Shown: positions 36,234 through 44,743 of the stretch, one piece after another | Layout of the letters: the number at the start of each line of letters is the position of its first letter | How positions within the stretch are numbered: position 1 is the stretch's first letter | NCBI RefSeq assembly: GCF_900091655.1 | Contig: NZ_LT594621.1 | Coordinates: 3,692,639-3,756,638 of the forward strand | Source of the DNA: Culturomica massiliensis | Lineage (GTDB): Bacteria > Bacteroidota > Bacteroidia > Bacteroidales > Marinifilaceae | Length of the DNA stretch: 64,000 nt | Reading direction: 5' to 3' | Notes under the pieces: model-generated | Database searches by the model: none | The model's input: the letters and a program-made list of their open reading frames with translations, nothing else | Told to the model about the DNA's origin: nothing | Program-made: the position numbers and the translations under genes

Positions 36234-37664
36234 ATGGATACATCAGGATTGACCGAATTGTTTTTATCGGATACGGGCGAGCGTCCCGGCGAGATCGTTG
36301 CATTGTCGGCTGCCGGTTCGAACCGGCAATATTTCCGCATGAAAAGTATGCATTACATACGGATCGGGGTAAATGGGACTTCGGCTGAAGAAAACCGGGC
36401 TTTTGTTTATATGTCGGAATATTTTATCCGGCAAGGGTTGCCCGTACCCCGGGTATATGCATTGAGTGATGACGGGATGTGTTATTTGCAGGAGGATTTG
36501 GGGGATTGCCTGCTGTTCGATGGGTTGGCGGCGGCACGCCGGAGCGGCTGTTTCGGAGCGGCTGAATACAGCTTGTTGCACAAGACGATAACTCTTTTGC
36601 CGGATATACAGTTTAAAGGGGTGAAAGAGCTGGATTTTAACCGCTGTTATCCTTTGCCGGAATTTAACCGTCGCTCGGTGTTTTGGGATTTGAATTATTT
36701 CAAGTATTGTTTTCTGAAACCAACGGGGATTGATTTTCAGGAAGATGATCTGGAGAATGATTTCAATCTGCTGGCAGATGTTGTGCTGGCAGAGATTCCG
36801 GAAGCTTTTATGTACCGGGATTTTCAGTCACGGAATGTCATGATACGTGACGGTAATCCTTATTTTATCGATTTTCAGGGAGGACGGAAAGGTCCTTTTT
36901 ATTATGATGTGGCTTCTTTTTTGTGGCAGGCCAAAGCGATGTATCCACAGGAATTGAGGCGTAAGCTGGCAGAGGAATATCGGTTGGCACTTCAGAAATA
37001 CGTCGTAGTCGGTGAGCAGGAGTTTTATGCCCGTTTGAAACACTTTGTATTGTTTCGTATGCTTCAGGTATTGGGTGCTTATGGCTTTCGGGGGTATTTT
37101 GAAAAGAAGGCACATTTTATCGAAAGTGTGCCTCCGGCAATTGCGAATTTAAAAGAATTGTTGCGGGAAGGTTTTCCGGAGTATCCTTACCTTTCTGTTT
37201 TGTTGTTGAAAATGACAGAATTGGAATGTTTTGCGGAGAGAAAAAAGGAAGATGTTTTGACAGTTCATGTTTATAGCTTTTCTTATAAAAAAGGTATTCC
37301 GGAAGACCGTTCCGGAAATGGAGGGGGATTTGTATTCGATTGCCGGGCAATCCACAATCCGGGTAGATACGAGCAATACAGGCAATCGACCGGATTGGAT
37401 GAATCTGTAATCCGTTTTTTGGAAGAGGATGGGGAGATCACGGTTTTTCTTAAGCATGTTTATGCTTTGGTGGATACTTCTGTGCAACGTTATCTTGAAA
37501 GAGGATTTACGAGTCTGACGGTTTGTTTCGGGTGTACCGGCGGCCGCCATCGTTCTGTATATGCAGCACAGCATCTGGCGGAACATCTGTATAAAACATA
37601 TGCTGTCCGGGTACATTTGATACACCGGGAACAAAATATTGAAACTTATTGGGGAAATGTATGA
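36234..37664 (+). CDS. AmgK-like sugar kinase fused to a RapZ C-terminal domain
   Basis: 476 residues in two parts. Residues about 1-330 are an aminoglycoside-phosphotransferase-fold kinase of the AmgK type: SAAGSNRQYFRMK, a YRDFQSRNVM catalytic loop (Tyr in place of the usual first His) and IDFQGGRKGPFYYDVASFLW. AmgK phosphorylates the anomeric carbon of MurNAc/GlcNAc in peptidoglycan recycling. Residues about 345-476 match the RapZ C-terminal domain: DCRAIHNPGRYEQYRQSTGL and FGCTGGRHRSVYAAQHLAEH. In E. coli this domain binds glucosamine-6-phosphate. RapZ's own N-terminal P-loop domain is absent. The next gene overlaps by ATGA and encodes a MurU-like nucleotidyltransferase. Kinase substrate is inferred. 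Confidence 0.88.
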   Translation: MDTSGLTELFLSDTGERPGEIVALSAAGSNRQYFRMKSMHYIRIGVNGTSAEENRAFVYMSEYFIRQGLPVPRVYALSDDGMCYLQEDLGDCLLFDGLAAARRSGCFGAAEYSLLHKTITLLPDIQFKGVKELDFNRCYPLPEFNRRSVFWDLNYFKYCFLKPTGIDFQEDDLENDFNLLADVVLAEIPEAFMYRDFQSRNVMIRDGNPYFIDFQGGRKGPFYYDVASFLWQAKAMYPQELRRKLAEEYRLALQKYVVVGEQEFYARLKHFVLFRMLQVLGAYGFRGYFEKKAHFIESVPPAIANLKELLREGFPEYPYLSVLLLKMTELECFAERKKEDVLTVHVYSFSYKKGIPEDRSGNGGGFVFDCRAIHNPGRYEQYRQSTGLDESVIRFLEEDGEITVFLKHVYALVDTSVQRYLERGFTSLTVCFGCTGGRHRSVYAAQHLAEHLYKTYAVRVHLIHREQNIETYWGNV

Positions 37665-38410
37665 AAGCAATGGTATTTGCAGCCGGATTGGGAACCCGTT
37701 TACGGCCTTTGACGGATAATTGCCCGAAGGCATTGGTGGCGATTGCCGGGAAACCGATGTTGGAACATGTTATCTTGCGTTTGAAAGCTGCCGGTTTCGA
37801 TCACATTATAATTAATATTCATCATTTCGGACAACAGATTATCGACTTTCTCCGTTTGCATGAAAATTTCGGTTTGAGAATCGATATCTCGGATGAACGG
37901 GAAGAATTACTCGATACGGGAGGAGGAATCCGGAAAGCTGCCTGTTTTCTGGATGATAACGAACCTTTTCTGGTTCATAATGTCGATATTGTTTCCGATT
38001 TGGATTTGAGGTTATTTTATGAAGCGCATATCCGTTCGGGGGCATTGGCTTCATTATTGGCCGGAGAAAGGAAGACTTCGCGTTATTTGCTGTTTGACGG
38101 GACTCAGCGATTGTGTGGTTGGGAAAACAGAAAGACCGGGGAGGTGAAATCTCCTTATCCTGATTTTCAGCCCGGACATTATACGGCTTATGCTTTCGGA
38201 GGAATCCATGTGCTTTCGCCCCGGGTATTTCAATGGATGAATAAGTGGGAGGGGAAATTTTCGATTATCGATTTTTATTTGTCAATAGCTGCGCAAACAG
38301 AAATCCGGGCCTATTGTCCGTCCCGCTTGCAATGGATGGATGTCGGAAAACCCGAAACATTAGCTGCTGCAGAGAAATTAATGGATAGCAGGTATGCAAA
38401 AAATAGATAA
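37661..38410 (+). CDS. Sugar-1-phosphate nucleotidyltransferase, MurU/HddC-like
   Basis: 249 residues with the nucleotidyltransferase signature AMVFAAGLGTRLRPLTDNCP at the N-terminus (nucleotide binding, G-x-G-T-R), KALVAIAGKPMLEH, the metal-binding HNVDIVSDLDL segment, and WMDVGKPETL near the end. This is the small, single-domain form of MurU, which makes UDP-MurNAc from MurNAc-1-phosphate, or of related NDP-sugar synthases. I use the ATG at 37661, which overlaps the kinase stop (ATGA), rather than the TTG four codons upstream. Pairing with the AmgK-like kinase supports a MurU-like role; nucleotide specificity is not provable here. Confidence 0.88.
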   Translation: MKAMVFAAGLGTRLRPLTDNCPKALVAIAGKPMLEHVILRLKAAGFDHIIINIHHFGQQIIDFLRLHENFGLRIDISDEREELLDTGGGIRKAACFLDDNEPFLVHNVDIVSDLDLRLFYEAHIRSGALASLLAGERKTSRYLLFDGTQRLCGWENRKTGEVKSPYPDFQPGHYTAYAFGGIHVLSPRVFQWMNKWEGKFSIIDFYLSIAAQTEIRAYCPSRLQWMDVGKPETLAAAEKLMDSRYAKNR

Positions 38411-39182
38411 CGGACTGTTCCCTTTTTACCGTTTTGAAAATCTGTCCGTTTTCGGAGAAATCGTACATTTTGTTGCTTCGGGAGAAAAGAATATCGGTTT
38501 TACCGAAGGCACTGATTATGAAATGATCCGGGACAATCGAATGGATTTGGGAAAGGCTGTCGGTTTTGAAGTAAGCCGGATGGTATGTGCTCATCAGATA
38601 CATTCTGACCACATTACTGTTGTGAAAGCTGAAGACTGGGGGAAGGGAGCTTTGGATAAAGAAAGCCGTTTGCCGGATACGGACGGGATGATTACGGATG
38701 TCCCCGGAGTTTGCCTGCTCGTCTTGTCTGCCGATTGTGTACCGGTGTTGTTGTACGATCCGGTAAAGCGGGTTATCGGAGCCATACATGCCGGTTGGCG
38801 TGGCACCGTTGCCGGTATTGCGGGTAAAGCTGTGGCCGGGATGCGGGAAAATTACGGTTGCTGTCCTGCAGATATTATTGCCGGTATCGGGCCTTCTATC
38901 GGGAGATGTTGCTTTGAAGTGGGGCCTGAGGTGGCGGATGTTTTCCGGAAAAAGTTCGGAAATATGCCGGAGTTGGTTACGGCTTCGGAAGTTCCGGATA
39001 AATTTTTTGTCGATTTGTGGATGGCTAATTTTCATGTATTGACACATGCCGGTGTGTCTGCCCGCCATATTGAAATTTCCGGGTTATGTACCCGGTGCCG
39101 GCCGGATGAGTTTTTTTCCTATCGGTATGCAGGGAAACAGGCCGGACGTTTTGGTGCCGGTATTGTATTGTGTGAAAAATGA
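38394..39182 (+). CDS. pgeF: PgeF/YfiH family (laccase-domain) protein
   Basis: 262 residues with the conserved copper/zinc-site motifs of the family: VCAHQIHSD, LVLSADCVPVLLYDP (Cys ligand region), AIHAGWRGTVAGI (His) and GPSIGRCCFEVGPEV. YfiH proteins were first called multicopper polyphenol oxidases. Later work describes them as purine nucleoside phosphorylase/deaminase-like enzymes and as a peptidoglycan editing factor that removes wrongly incorporated L-Ser-containing precursors. It overlaps the nucleotidyltransferase gene by 17 bases, so kinase-RapZ, nucleotidyltransferase and pgeF form one operon with a cell-wall theme. Confidence 0.9.
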   Translation: MQKIDNGLFPFYRFENLSVFGEIVHFVASGEKNIGFTEGTDYEMIRDNRMDLGKAVGFEVSRMVCAHQIHSDHITVVKAEDWGKGALDKESRLPDTDGMITDVPGVCLLVLSADCVPVLLYDPVKRVIGAIHAGWRGTVAGIAGKAVAGMRENYGCCPADIIAGIGPSIGRCCFEVGPEVADVFRKKFGNMPELVTASEVPDKFFVDLWMANFHVLTHAGVSARHIEISGLCTRCRPDEFFSYRYAGKQAGRFGAGIVLCEK

Positions 39183-39247
39183 AGACGTTTCCGTGATTTA
39201 TTGATTGAAAAAGGATGACTGTGAAAATATTCCCCGGGTAAAAGTTC

Positions 39248-39255
39248 TACCTTTG
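39248..39255 (+). promoter_or_regulatory. Putative -7 box for lrgA-lrgB
   Basis: TACCTTTG matches TAnnTTTG, 30 bases before lrgA. The -33 region reads CTGTG rather than a clean TTG. Confidence 0.45.
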
Positions 39256-39285
39256 TGTCCTGAACTGTATTTATAGGCATTTTTT

Positions 39286-39627
39286 ATGGCCGGCATTTTT
39301 ATTGTATTGTTGTTTTATGTATTGGGCGAGTTGGTCGGTTGGCTGATCAACGGATTTATTCCCGGTAGCGTAATCGGGATGATATTGCTTTTCGCGGCAT
39401 TGTGTCTGAAACTGGTAAAACCCGGACATATCAAGCCTGTGGCTAAATTTCTATGTGATAATATGGCATTGTTTTTTGTTCCGGCAGGTGTGGGGATTAT
39501 CAATGCGTTGGATATTTTATCGGCCTATTGGCAGGCTGTGCTGGTAGCTTGTGCCGTGAGTACGGTGGTTGTGATTATAGTGGTCGCTTTTACCCAGCAA
39601 TGGTTTGAAAAAAGAAAACAACAGTGA
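39286..39627 (+). CDS. lrgA: CidA/LrgA family holin-like protein
   Basis: 113 residues with four hydrophobic segments and the family block LGELVGWLINGFIPGSVIGM, then LVKPGHIKPVAKFLCDNMALFFVPAGVG. LrgA/CidA proteins resemble phage holins and with LrgB influence murein hydrolase activity, autolysis or pyruvate uptake. The pair is separated by 7 bases. It has its own likely promoter and lies directly after the pgeF operon. Confidence 0.93.
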   Translation: MAGIFIVLLFYVLGELVGWLINGFIPGSVIGMILLFAALCLKLVKPGHIKPVAKFLCDNMALFFVPAGVGIINALDILSAYWQAVLVACAVSTVVVIIVVAFTQQWFEKRKQQ

Positions 39628-39634
39628 TTTTGTT

Positions 39635-40324
39635 ATGAAACAGCTTTTAAGTTCTGAAATATTTATACTGACACTGGTGATCGGGGTCTATTTAGCAACG
39701 CTTGCGTTGTACCGGAAGACGAAATTGCCATTGCTGCATCCTTTGCTGGTTTCCATACCGGTACTTGCCTTGCTGATACATTTTTTAGGTATTTCTTATC
39801 CTGATTTTGAGCGGGGGAGCCGTATGATTAATTTTATGTTAGGACCTACGGTGGTTGTGTTGGGGTATTTGTTGTATGAACAAGTTGCGGCTCTGAGAGC
39901 GAATGCTGTATCTATTGTAACTTCTGTATTTGTCGGATGTGTGACCGGCATTGTCAGCGTGATATTCATTGCCCGCTATTTTGGTGCGGACCAGGCGTTG
40001 ATTGCTTCGTTGGAGCCGAAGTCTGTGACGACTCCGATTGCGATGAGTATTGCGGAAAGATCGGGAGGAATCCCTTCCATTGCAGCGGTTGTCGTTATTG
40101 TCGTCGGTATTTTTGGCGGAATTGTCGGTCCTTTTATTTTGGAAAAATTAGGAATACAAAGCCGTATTGCTAAAGGTTTGGCTTTGGGAGCGGCAGCGCA
40201 TGGCCTGGGGACGGCCCGGGCTATGGAAATCGGAACGATAGAGGGAGCAATCAGCGGTTTGGCAATCGGAGTTATGGGAATTATGACGGCTGTTTTGGTG
40301 CCTGTTATCGAATGGATACTGTAG
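39635..40324 (+). CDS. lrgB: LrgB family membrane protein
   Basis: 229 residues with the LrgB signature in the second half: IASLEPKSVTTPIAMSIAER, GGIPSIAAVVVIVVGIFGGI and GLALGAAAHGLGTARAMEIG. It is a multi-spanning partner of LrgA. I use the ATG at 39635, just after the lrgA stop, rather than an upstream TTG at 39605 that would overlap lrgA and add ten polar residues. Family roles (murein hydrolase control, pyruvate transport) were worked out in Firmicutes; in Bacteroidetes the function is untested as far as I know. Confidence 0.93.
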   Translation: MKQLLSSEIFILTLVIGVYLATLALYRKTKLPLLHPLLVSIPVLALLIHFLGISYPDFERGSRMINFMLGPTVVVLGYLLYEQVAALRANAVSIVTSVFVGCVTGIVSVIFIARYFGADQALIASLEPKSVTTPIAMSIAERSGGIPSIAAVVVIVVGIFGGIVGPFILEKLGIQSRIAKGLALGAAAHGLGTARAMEIGTIEGAISGLAIGVMGIMTAVLVPVIEWIL

Positions 40325-40359
40325 CATTTACGATTTTTGATCTCTGTGTTTTCCGGTAA

Positions 40360-40396
40360 AATAAAAACAGGGGCTTTCAATTTTATTGAAAGCCCC
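40360..40396 (-). terminator. Terminator of the sppA-lpxK-punA operon
   Basis: Stem GGGGCTTTCAA (40370-40380) / TTGAAAGCCCC (40386-40396), 5-nt loop. The A-rich run at 40358-40368 provides T's on the minus strand, immediately after the punA stop. On the plus strand no T tract follows, so it is probably less effective for lrgB. Confidence 0.88.
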
Positions 40397-40418
40397 CGGC
40401 GTCTCTTATAGATGTGAT

Positions 40419-41234
40419 TCAGAGTTTTTCGATGATTCCCCGGAATAATGCGGTCATTTTAGGTTGGGCTGTGTTGCCGATGTCCTGGACCTCTGTATGA
40501 TTGGTTTTGATTAATTCCGGAGAAGCGGTACTGTTGGTAATGACAGACATACCGAAACATTCCATACCCATGTGACGGGCTACAATGATTTCCGGAACGG
40601 TAGACATGCCGACGGCATCTCCTCCGATTACCCGAATCCAATGGTATTCTGCGGGCGTTTCGAAAGAAGGGCCTTGCAAGCCGGCATACACTCCCCTGCG
40701 CAATTCCAGGCCTAATTCCTGGGCCGTCTGTTCTGCCAGGGCTATGAGGCGGGGACTATAAGCTTCTGTCATTCCCGGGAAACGCGGTCCTAATTCATCT
40801 ATATTTTTGCCTCTTAAAGGGTGTTCCGGGAATAAGTTTATATGATCGGTGATGACCATTAAATCTCCCACCAGGAAATTTGTATTGACACCTCCGGCTG
40901 CATTTGAAACAAATAGCCGGTTGACGCCGAGCTGATGTAAAACTCTTACGGGGAACGTAACCTCCTGCATCGGATAACCTTCATAAAAATGAAAACGTCC
41001 TTGCATGGCAATAACGTTTTTATTGCCGAAGCGCCCGATCAAGAGATTTCCTTTGTGTCCTTGTACTGTAGATACCGGGAAATTCGGAATTGCTGCATAC
41101 GGAATCGTGTGTTTGATTTCGATGGCTTTGCCGAGTTCTCCAAGCCCGGTTCCCAATATGATCCCAATAGAATATTCCTCTCTGTCTAAAAAGCGGGAAA
41201 TGTAAGCTGCGCTATCTTTTATTTTTTGCAACAT
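40419..41234 (-). CDS. punA: Purine nucleoside phosphorylase (trimeric type)
   Basis: 271-residue cytosolic enzyme that splits inosine, guanosine and deoxy forms to base plus (deoxy)ribose-1-phosphate. Visible motifs: GTGLGELGKAIE (phosphate loop), GRFHFYEGYPMQEVTFPVRV, VSNAAGGVNTNF, YAGLQGPSFETPAEY, DAVGMSTVPEIIVARHMGM and SVITNSTA. The Asn in the last motif is the purine-contacting residue of PNP and differs from the Asp of methylthioadenosine phosphorylases. The start overlaps lpxK by 23 bases, so it is translated as the last gene of sppA-lpxK-punA. Confidence 0.94.
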   Translation of the reverse strand: MLQKIKDSAAYISRFLDREEYSIGIILGTGLGELGKAIEIKHTIPYAAIPNFPVSTVQGHKGNLLIGRFGNKNVIAMQGRFHFYEGYPMQEVTFPVRVLHQLGVNRLFVSNAAGGVNTNFLVGDLMVITDHINLFPEHPLRGKNIDELGPRFPGMTEAYSPRLIALAEQTAQELGLELRRGVYAGLQGPSFETPAEYHWIRVIGGDAVGMSTVPEIIVARHMGMECFGMSVITNSTASPELIKTNHTEVQDIGNTAQPKMTALFRGIIEKL

Positions 41235-42264
41235 AGGTCTTTAATTCGTTGATTAATATATCTTTTTTATTAAAAAATATAGGTTCTACCGGTATGTAAT
41301 ATATTCTTTCCAGGATATCTTCCGGGATATTACAATCTTTTAAACGCATGGCGTCCTTTTCTGTCGTAAAAATATATTTGTTCATATTCCGGATGCTTCG
41401 GAATACTTTTTCAATCTCGGCGATGTCTTTCGGCTTGAAGTTGTGATGATCGGGATAGCGTATTACTGTGATATCGCTGGAAAATTGTTTCAGGTATTCG
41501 ATGTAAGGTTCCGGTTGAGCGATTCCCGTAATGCAAAGAACCGATGCTTTTTTTTCCGGTTGTGCTATCGTTTTTCCGGAGCATAAGCTTGTGATTGAGC
41601 CATAACCTTGCCGTGTAAAAAAAAGCTGTTGATAAGGTTTGATTTTCAGGTGCTTAAAAACCAGCCGTTTTTCGATGGGCGTAAGTTCCGGCGGGCATTT
41701 GCTGGTTATGATATAATCGGCCCGCCGCAAAGCGTAAGGAGTCTCCCGCAAGCGTCCTGCCGGTAAAAGGTAGTCTTTGTATACCGGCCGGTTATAATCC
41801 ATCATTATGATATTTTTGCCGGCTTTGACATATCGGTGTTGGAATGCATCGTCCAACACGATGACCTGCGGAGGGGCCGGTAATGCCAGTAGTTTTTCAA
41901 TACCTCGGCATCGTTTTTCGTCTACCGCGACAATAATATCGGGGAATTTTTTTTTGATTTGCAACGGCTCATCCCCGATATCATTGGCTGTCGATTGAGC
42001 ATCGGCAAGCCGGAATCCTGTGGTTTTCCTTTTGTAGCCCCGGCTAAGACAGGCCACCTGAAAATCTTTCTGCAATTCCGCCAGGATAAGTTCCGTATGA
42101 GGTGTCTTGCCGGTTCCGCCGACCGTAATATTACCTACGCATATAATGGGAACATTGAATTCCTTGGATTTCAGTATTCCCATATTGAAGAATGAATTCC
42201 GTATACCGACAATCAGTCCGTATACGAAACTCAATGGTAATAATACGATTCTTGCAAGAAACAT
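41212..42264 (-). CDS. lpxK: Tetraacyldisaccharide 4'-kinase
   Basis: 350-residue inner-membrane-associated kinase that phosphorylates the lipid A precursor to give lipid IVA. The N-terminus has a membrane-binding hydrophobic helix (MFLARIVLLPLSFVYGLIVG), followed by the P-loop VGNITVGGTGKTPHTELIL and LSRGYKRKTTGF. DEPLQIKKKFPDIIVAVDEKR and VIVLDDAFQHRYVK give the remaining LpxK blocks, and FTTEKDAMRL is near the end. It lies between sppA (30 bases upstream) and punA (overlapping). Confidence 0.96.
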   Translation of the reverse strand: MFLARIVLLPLSFVYGLIVGIRNSFFNMGILKSKEFNVPIICVGNITVGGTGKTPHTELILAELQKDFQVACLSRGYKRKTTGFRLADAQSTANDIGDEPLQIKKKFPDIIVAVDEKRCRGIEKLLALPAPPQVIVLDDAFQHRYVKAGKNIIMMDYNRPVYKDYLLPAGRLRETPYALRRADYIITSKCPPELTPIEKRLVFKHLKIKPYQQLFFTRQGYGSITSLCSGKTIAQPEKKASVLCITGIAQPEPYIEYLKQFSSDITVIRYPDHHNFKPKDIAEIEKVFRSIRNMNKYIFTTEKDAMRLKDCNIPEDILERIYYIPVEPIFFNKKDILINELKTYVAKNKR

Positions 42265-42294
42265 TATCTGTAATTAAATATGTTAATGCAAGGC

Positions 42295-44097
42295 TTATTC
42301 GATGGCTAAGTTGTAAGGTATCCGTGCCATCAGACCCTGCGGTATATTTTTAAATTCCTGTAATTGCCGGAATGTTTCATAAAAATTGCCCAATTCTTCT
42401 TTCATAATCCGTGTTTTGGCAGAAGAAGAGAAATTATTGAGTAATTCTTCCAGAAAATCTTTTTCTACAGGGTATTCTGTAATTCTGTATTTTTCAATTC
42501 CGGCTTTGTATGCAGCAATTTCAATCGCTTGTTCCAAACCGCCCAATACATCAACCAGACCTACCTGTAAAGCATCAGCTCCTGTCCATACACGTCCCTG
42601 GGCAATTTCGTGCACTTCGTCTCTGGTCATGTGACGTCCCTGAGCCACCCGGGACAAGAATGTTTCATAACCCCGTTCAATATATTTTTGAAGGACTTCT
42701 TTTTCATAGGTAGTTAACGGACGGTTACTGATAGGCAAGGGAAGCGGTGCGCCTCCACCGAAATCACTGTGAGCATTTGTTTTAACAGTACTTCCCGTGA
42801 TGCCCATTTTGTCTTTGAATAGTTTTTCTCCGGAGAAGAATTGTCCGAAAATGCCGATCGATCCTGTTAACGTAGTCGGGTCGGCAACAATTGTGTCGGC
42901 AGCACAGGAAATATAATAGCCGCCGGAAGCAGCTACGTTACCCATGGAAACGATAAACGGCTTGGTTTGGCTGGCCAACTGAACTTCCCGCCAGATGATA
43001 TCGGATGTTAAAGCACTTCCTCCCGGAGAATTGACACGCAGGACGATGGCTTTGATGTTTTTATCTTTCCGGGCTTTACGTACTGTTTGTGCCAGTTCCG
43101 GCCCGATTGTCGTTGCCGTTTGGGATATGCCGATTTCTCCCGAAGCATATATGACGGCAATTTTATCTTTTATAATTTCGCTTTTTATATTGGGAACAGC
43201 AGCCTTTTTATAATCGTTTAAACTGATAAAGTTCAATTTATCTTCAGGCTTTATACCACATTTCTCTTTTAGTATATCGAGCATGGTGTCTTCATAGAAA
43301 ACGCCGTCAAAAAGACCGTATGCTTTGTCTGCCTCAGGAGTGCGGATTTCCAGATGATCTGCCAGCCAATTCAGAGAATCGACACTGATCGGACGGGTTT
43401 CGGAAATGCCTAGTAACAGATGTCCCCAAAGTGATTTTAAATAGGTTTCGATCTGTTCGCGGTTGGCCGGACTCATTTCTGTTTGCGTAAACGGTTCTAC
43501 TGCTGATTTGTATTTGCCGACTTTTACGATGTCTACTTTCAAGCCGATTTTATCCAGCATGTCTTTGTAGAAAAAGCTGGTGCCTCCCATACCCGCTAAA
43601 ATCAGCGGACTTTCCGGATTTACAAAGACGCTGTCGGCAATTGTTGCCAAATAATAACTTTTTTGGGAATATCCTAAATTCGAATAACTGTAGATGAATT
43701 TGCCGCTTGCTTTGAATTCTTGTAATGCATTGCGGATTTCAACTGTTGTGGCCAATCCTCCGAAATTACTTTCAATTTCGGTAAGGTCCAGATAAATACC
43801 TTTAATCCGGTCGTCTTTTTGGGCTTTTCCGATGTTTTTTAAAATGTCGTTCAAGCCTGTAGATTCTATCGATTTCATGGACATAAAGTTAAAATTGTCC
43901 ATGGGGTTTGCGGAAGCTCTGTCCGGGATATTTCCTTTAAACTGAAGATGTAAAATACTGTTGTTTTTTACTTCAGCCGGCTTGTCGCCGAAAGACGCGA
44001 TAATTCCGATAAAACCGAAGAATATGAAAATCATCAGAATATGTACGATGATCACTCCGACGATGGTTGCAAGGGTGTATTTAAAAAAACTTTTCAT
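42295..44097 (-). CDS. sppA: Signal peptide peptidase SppA, 67K type
   Basis: 600-residue membrane-anchored serine protease that degrades released signal peptides. It has an N-terminal membrane helix (about 8-34) and the duplicated ClpP-like domains of the long (E. coli-type) SppA. The catalytic Lys lies in the N-terminal domain (VGKYKSAVEPFTQTEMSPAN) and the Ser nucleophile in the C-terminal domain (MGNVAASGGYYISCAADTIV), with SPGGSALTSDIIWREV before it. It is first in the sppA-lpxK-punA operon and is driven by a consensus promoter at 44195-44225. Confidence 0.95.
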   Translation of the reverse strand: MKSFFKYTLATIVGVIIVHILMIFIFFGFIGIIASFGDKPAEVKNNSILHLQFKGNIPDRASANPMDNFNFMSMKSIESTGLNDILKNIGKAQKDDRIKGIYLDLTEIESNFGGLATTVEIRNALQEFKASGKFIYSYSNLGYSQKSYYLATIADSVFVNPESPLILAGMGGTSFFYKDMLDKIGLKVDIVKVGKYKSAVEPFTQTEMSPANREQIETYLKSLWGHLLLGISETRPISVDSLNWLADHLEIRTPEADKAYGLFDGVFYEDTMLDILKEKCGIKPEDKLNFISLNDYKKAAVPNIKSEIIKDKIAVIYASGEIGISQTATTIGPELAQTVRKARKDKNIKAIVLRVNSPGGSALTSDIIWREVQLASQTKPFIVSMGNVAASGGYYISCAADTIVADPTTLTGSIGIFGQFFSGEKLFKDKMGITGSTVKTNAHSDFGGGAPLPLPISNRPLTTYEKEVLQKYIERGYETFLSRVAQGRHMTRDEVHEIAQGRVWTGADALQVGLVDVLGGLEQAIEIAAYKAGIEKYRITEYPVEKDFLEELLNNFSSSAKTRIMKEELGNFYETFRQLQEFKNIPQGLMARIPYNLAIE

Positions 44098-44194
44098 AGA
44101 ATTTATATTAATCGTTTTGATTTTAGATGTCTGTAGTAAATAACCGGGTCGATTAAATCATTTAAATAATTGCTGTTAACCGGAACATTGTTTA

Positions 44195-44225
44195 CAAAAG
44201 TAGCCATATAATTTTTTTGACACAA
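44195..44225 (-). promoter_or_regulatory. Promoter of sppA-lpxK-punA
   Basis: Minus strand TTG (44225-44223), a 20-base spacer and TACTTTTG (44202-44195): a full -33/-7 match. It sits 98 bases upstream of the sppA start and just before repeat array C. Confidence 0.75.
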
Positions 44226-44274
44226 GGGCAATGTCGAATATTTTTTGTTTTACAGTAAAATAATGTACTTATAA

Positions 44275-44662
44275 ATTTTAGATTTACGATTTACGATTTT
44301 AGATTAAATGCACAAGCCAACGCTAAAGAGAATTTTAGATTGACGATTGTAGATTTTAGATTATATCCACAAGGCAACCCTAAAAGAAAATTTTAGATTT
44401 ATGATTTACGATTTTAGATTAAACGCACAAGCCAACCCTAAAGAAAATTTTAGATTTACGATTTATGATTTTAGATTATACCCACAAGGCAACCCTAAAA
44501 GAATTTTAGATTTATGATTTACGATTTTAGATTATACTCACAGGCCAACACTAAAGAAAATTTTAGATTGACGATTTTAGATTGTAAATTTTAAATTGTC
44601 TGACAACCTGATTCCTTGTCAGATTCATTTAATCTAAAATCGTCAATCTAAAATCGTCAATT
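44275..44662 (+). repeat. Heptad/57-bp repeat array C with inverted terminal module
   Basis: This is the longest copy. Five consecutive units of 56-58 bp each read ATTTTAGATT, two or three variable GATTNNN heptads, then a linker such as ACAAGCCAACGCTAAAGAGA or the variant ACAAGGCAACCCTAAAAGA. The array then runs into a terminal module in reverse orientation. Together with the promoter at 44195-44225 it fills the 646-base gap between sppA and murA. Unit-to-unit differences are mostly within the heptads (TAC/TAT/GAC/GTA/TTA). Confidence 0.88.
44561..44653. repeat. Perfect 23-bp inverted repeat around the terminal module of array C
   Basis: Bases 44561-44583 are the exact reverse complement of 44631-44653 (core GACGATTTTAGATT / AATCTAAAATCGTC). 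Inside the 47-base spacer TCTGACAA (44599-44606) pairs with TTGTCAGA (44616-44623). The whole can form a long two-part stem-loop upstream of murA. Confidence 0.9.
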
Positions 44663-44743
44663 AAAACGTTGGATTTTGCTTTCTTTTTTAATAGTTTTAC
44701 AAACGATGGAACAGATTTTATTTTGAGATAAATACCGAGTACT

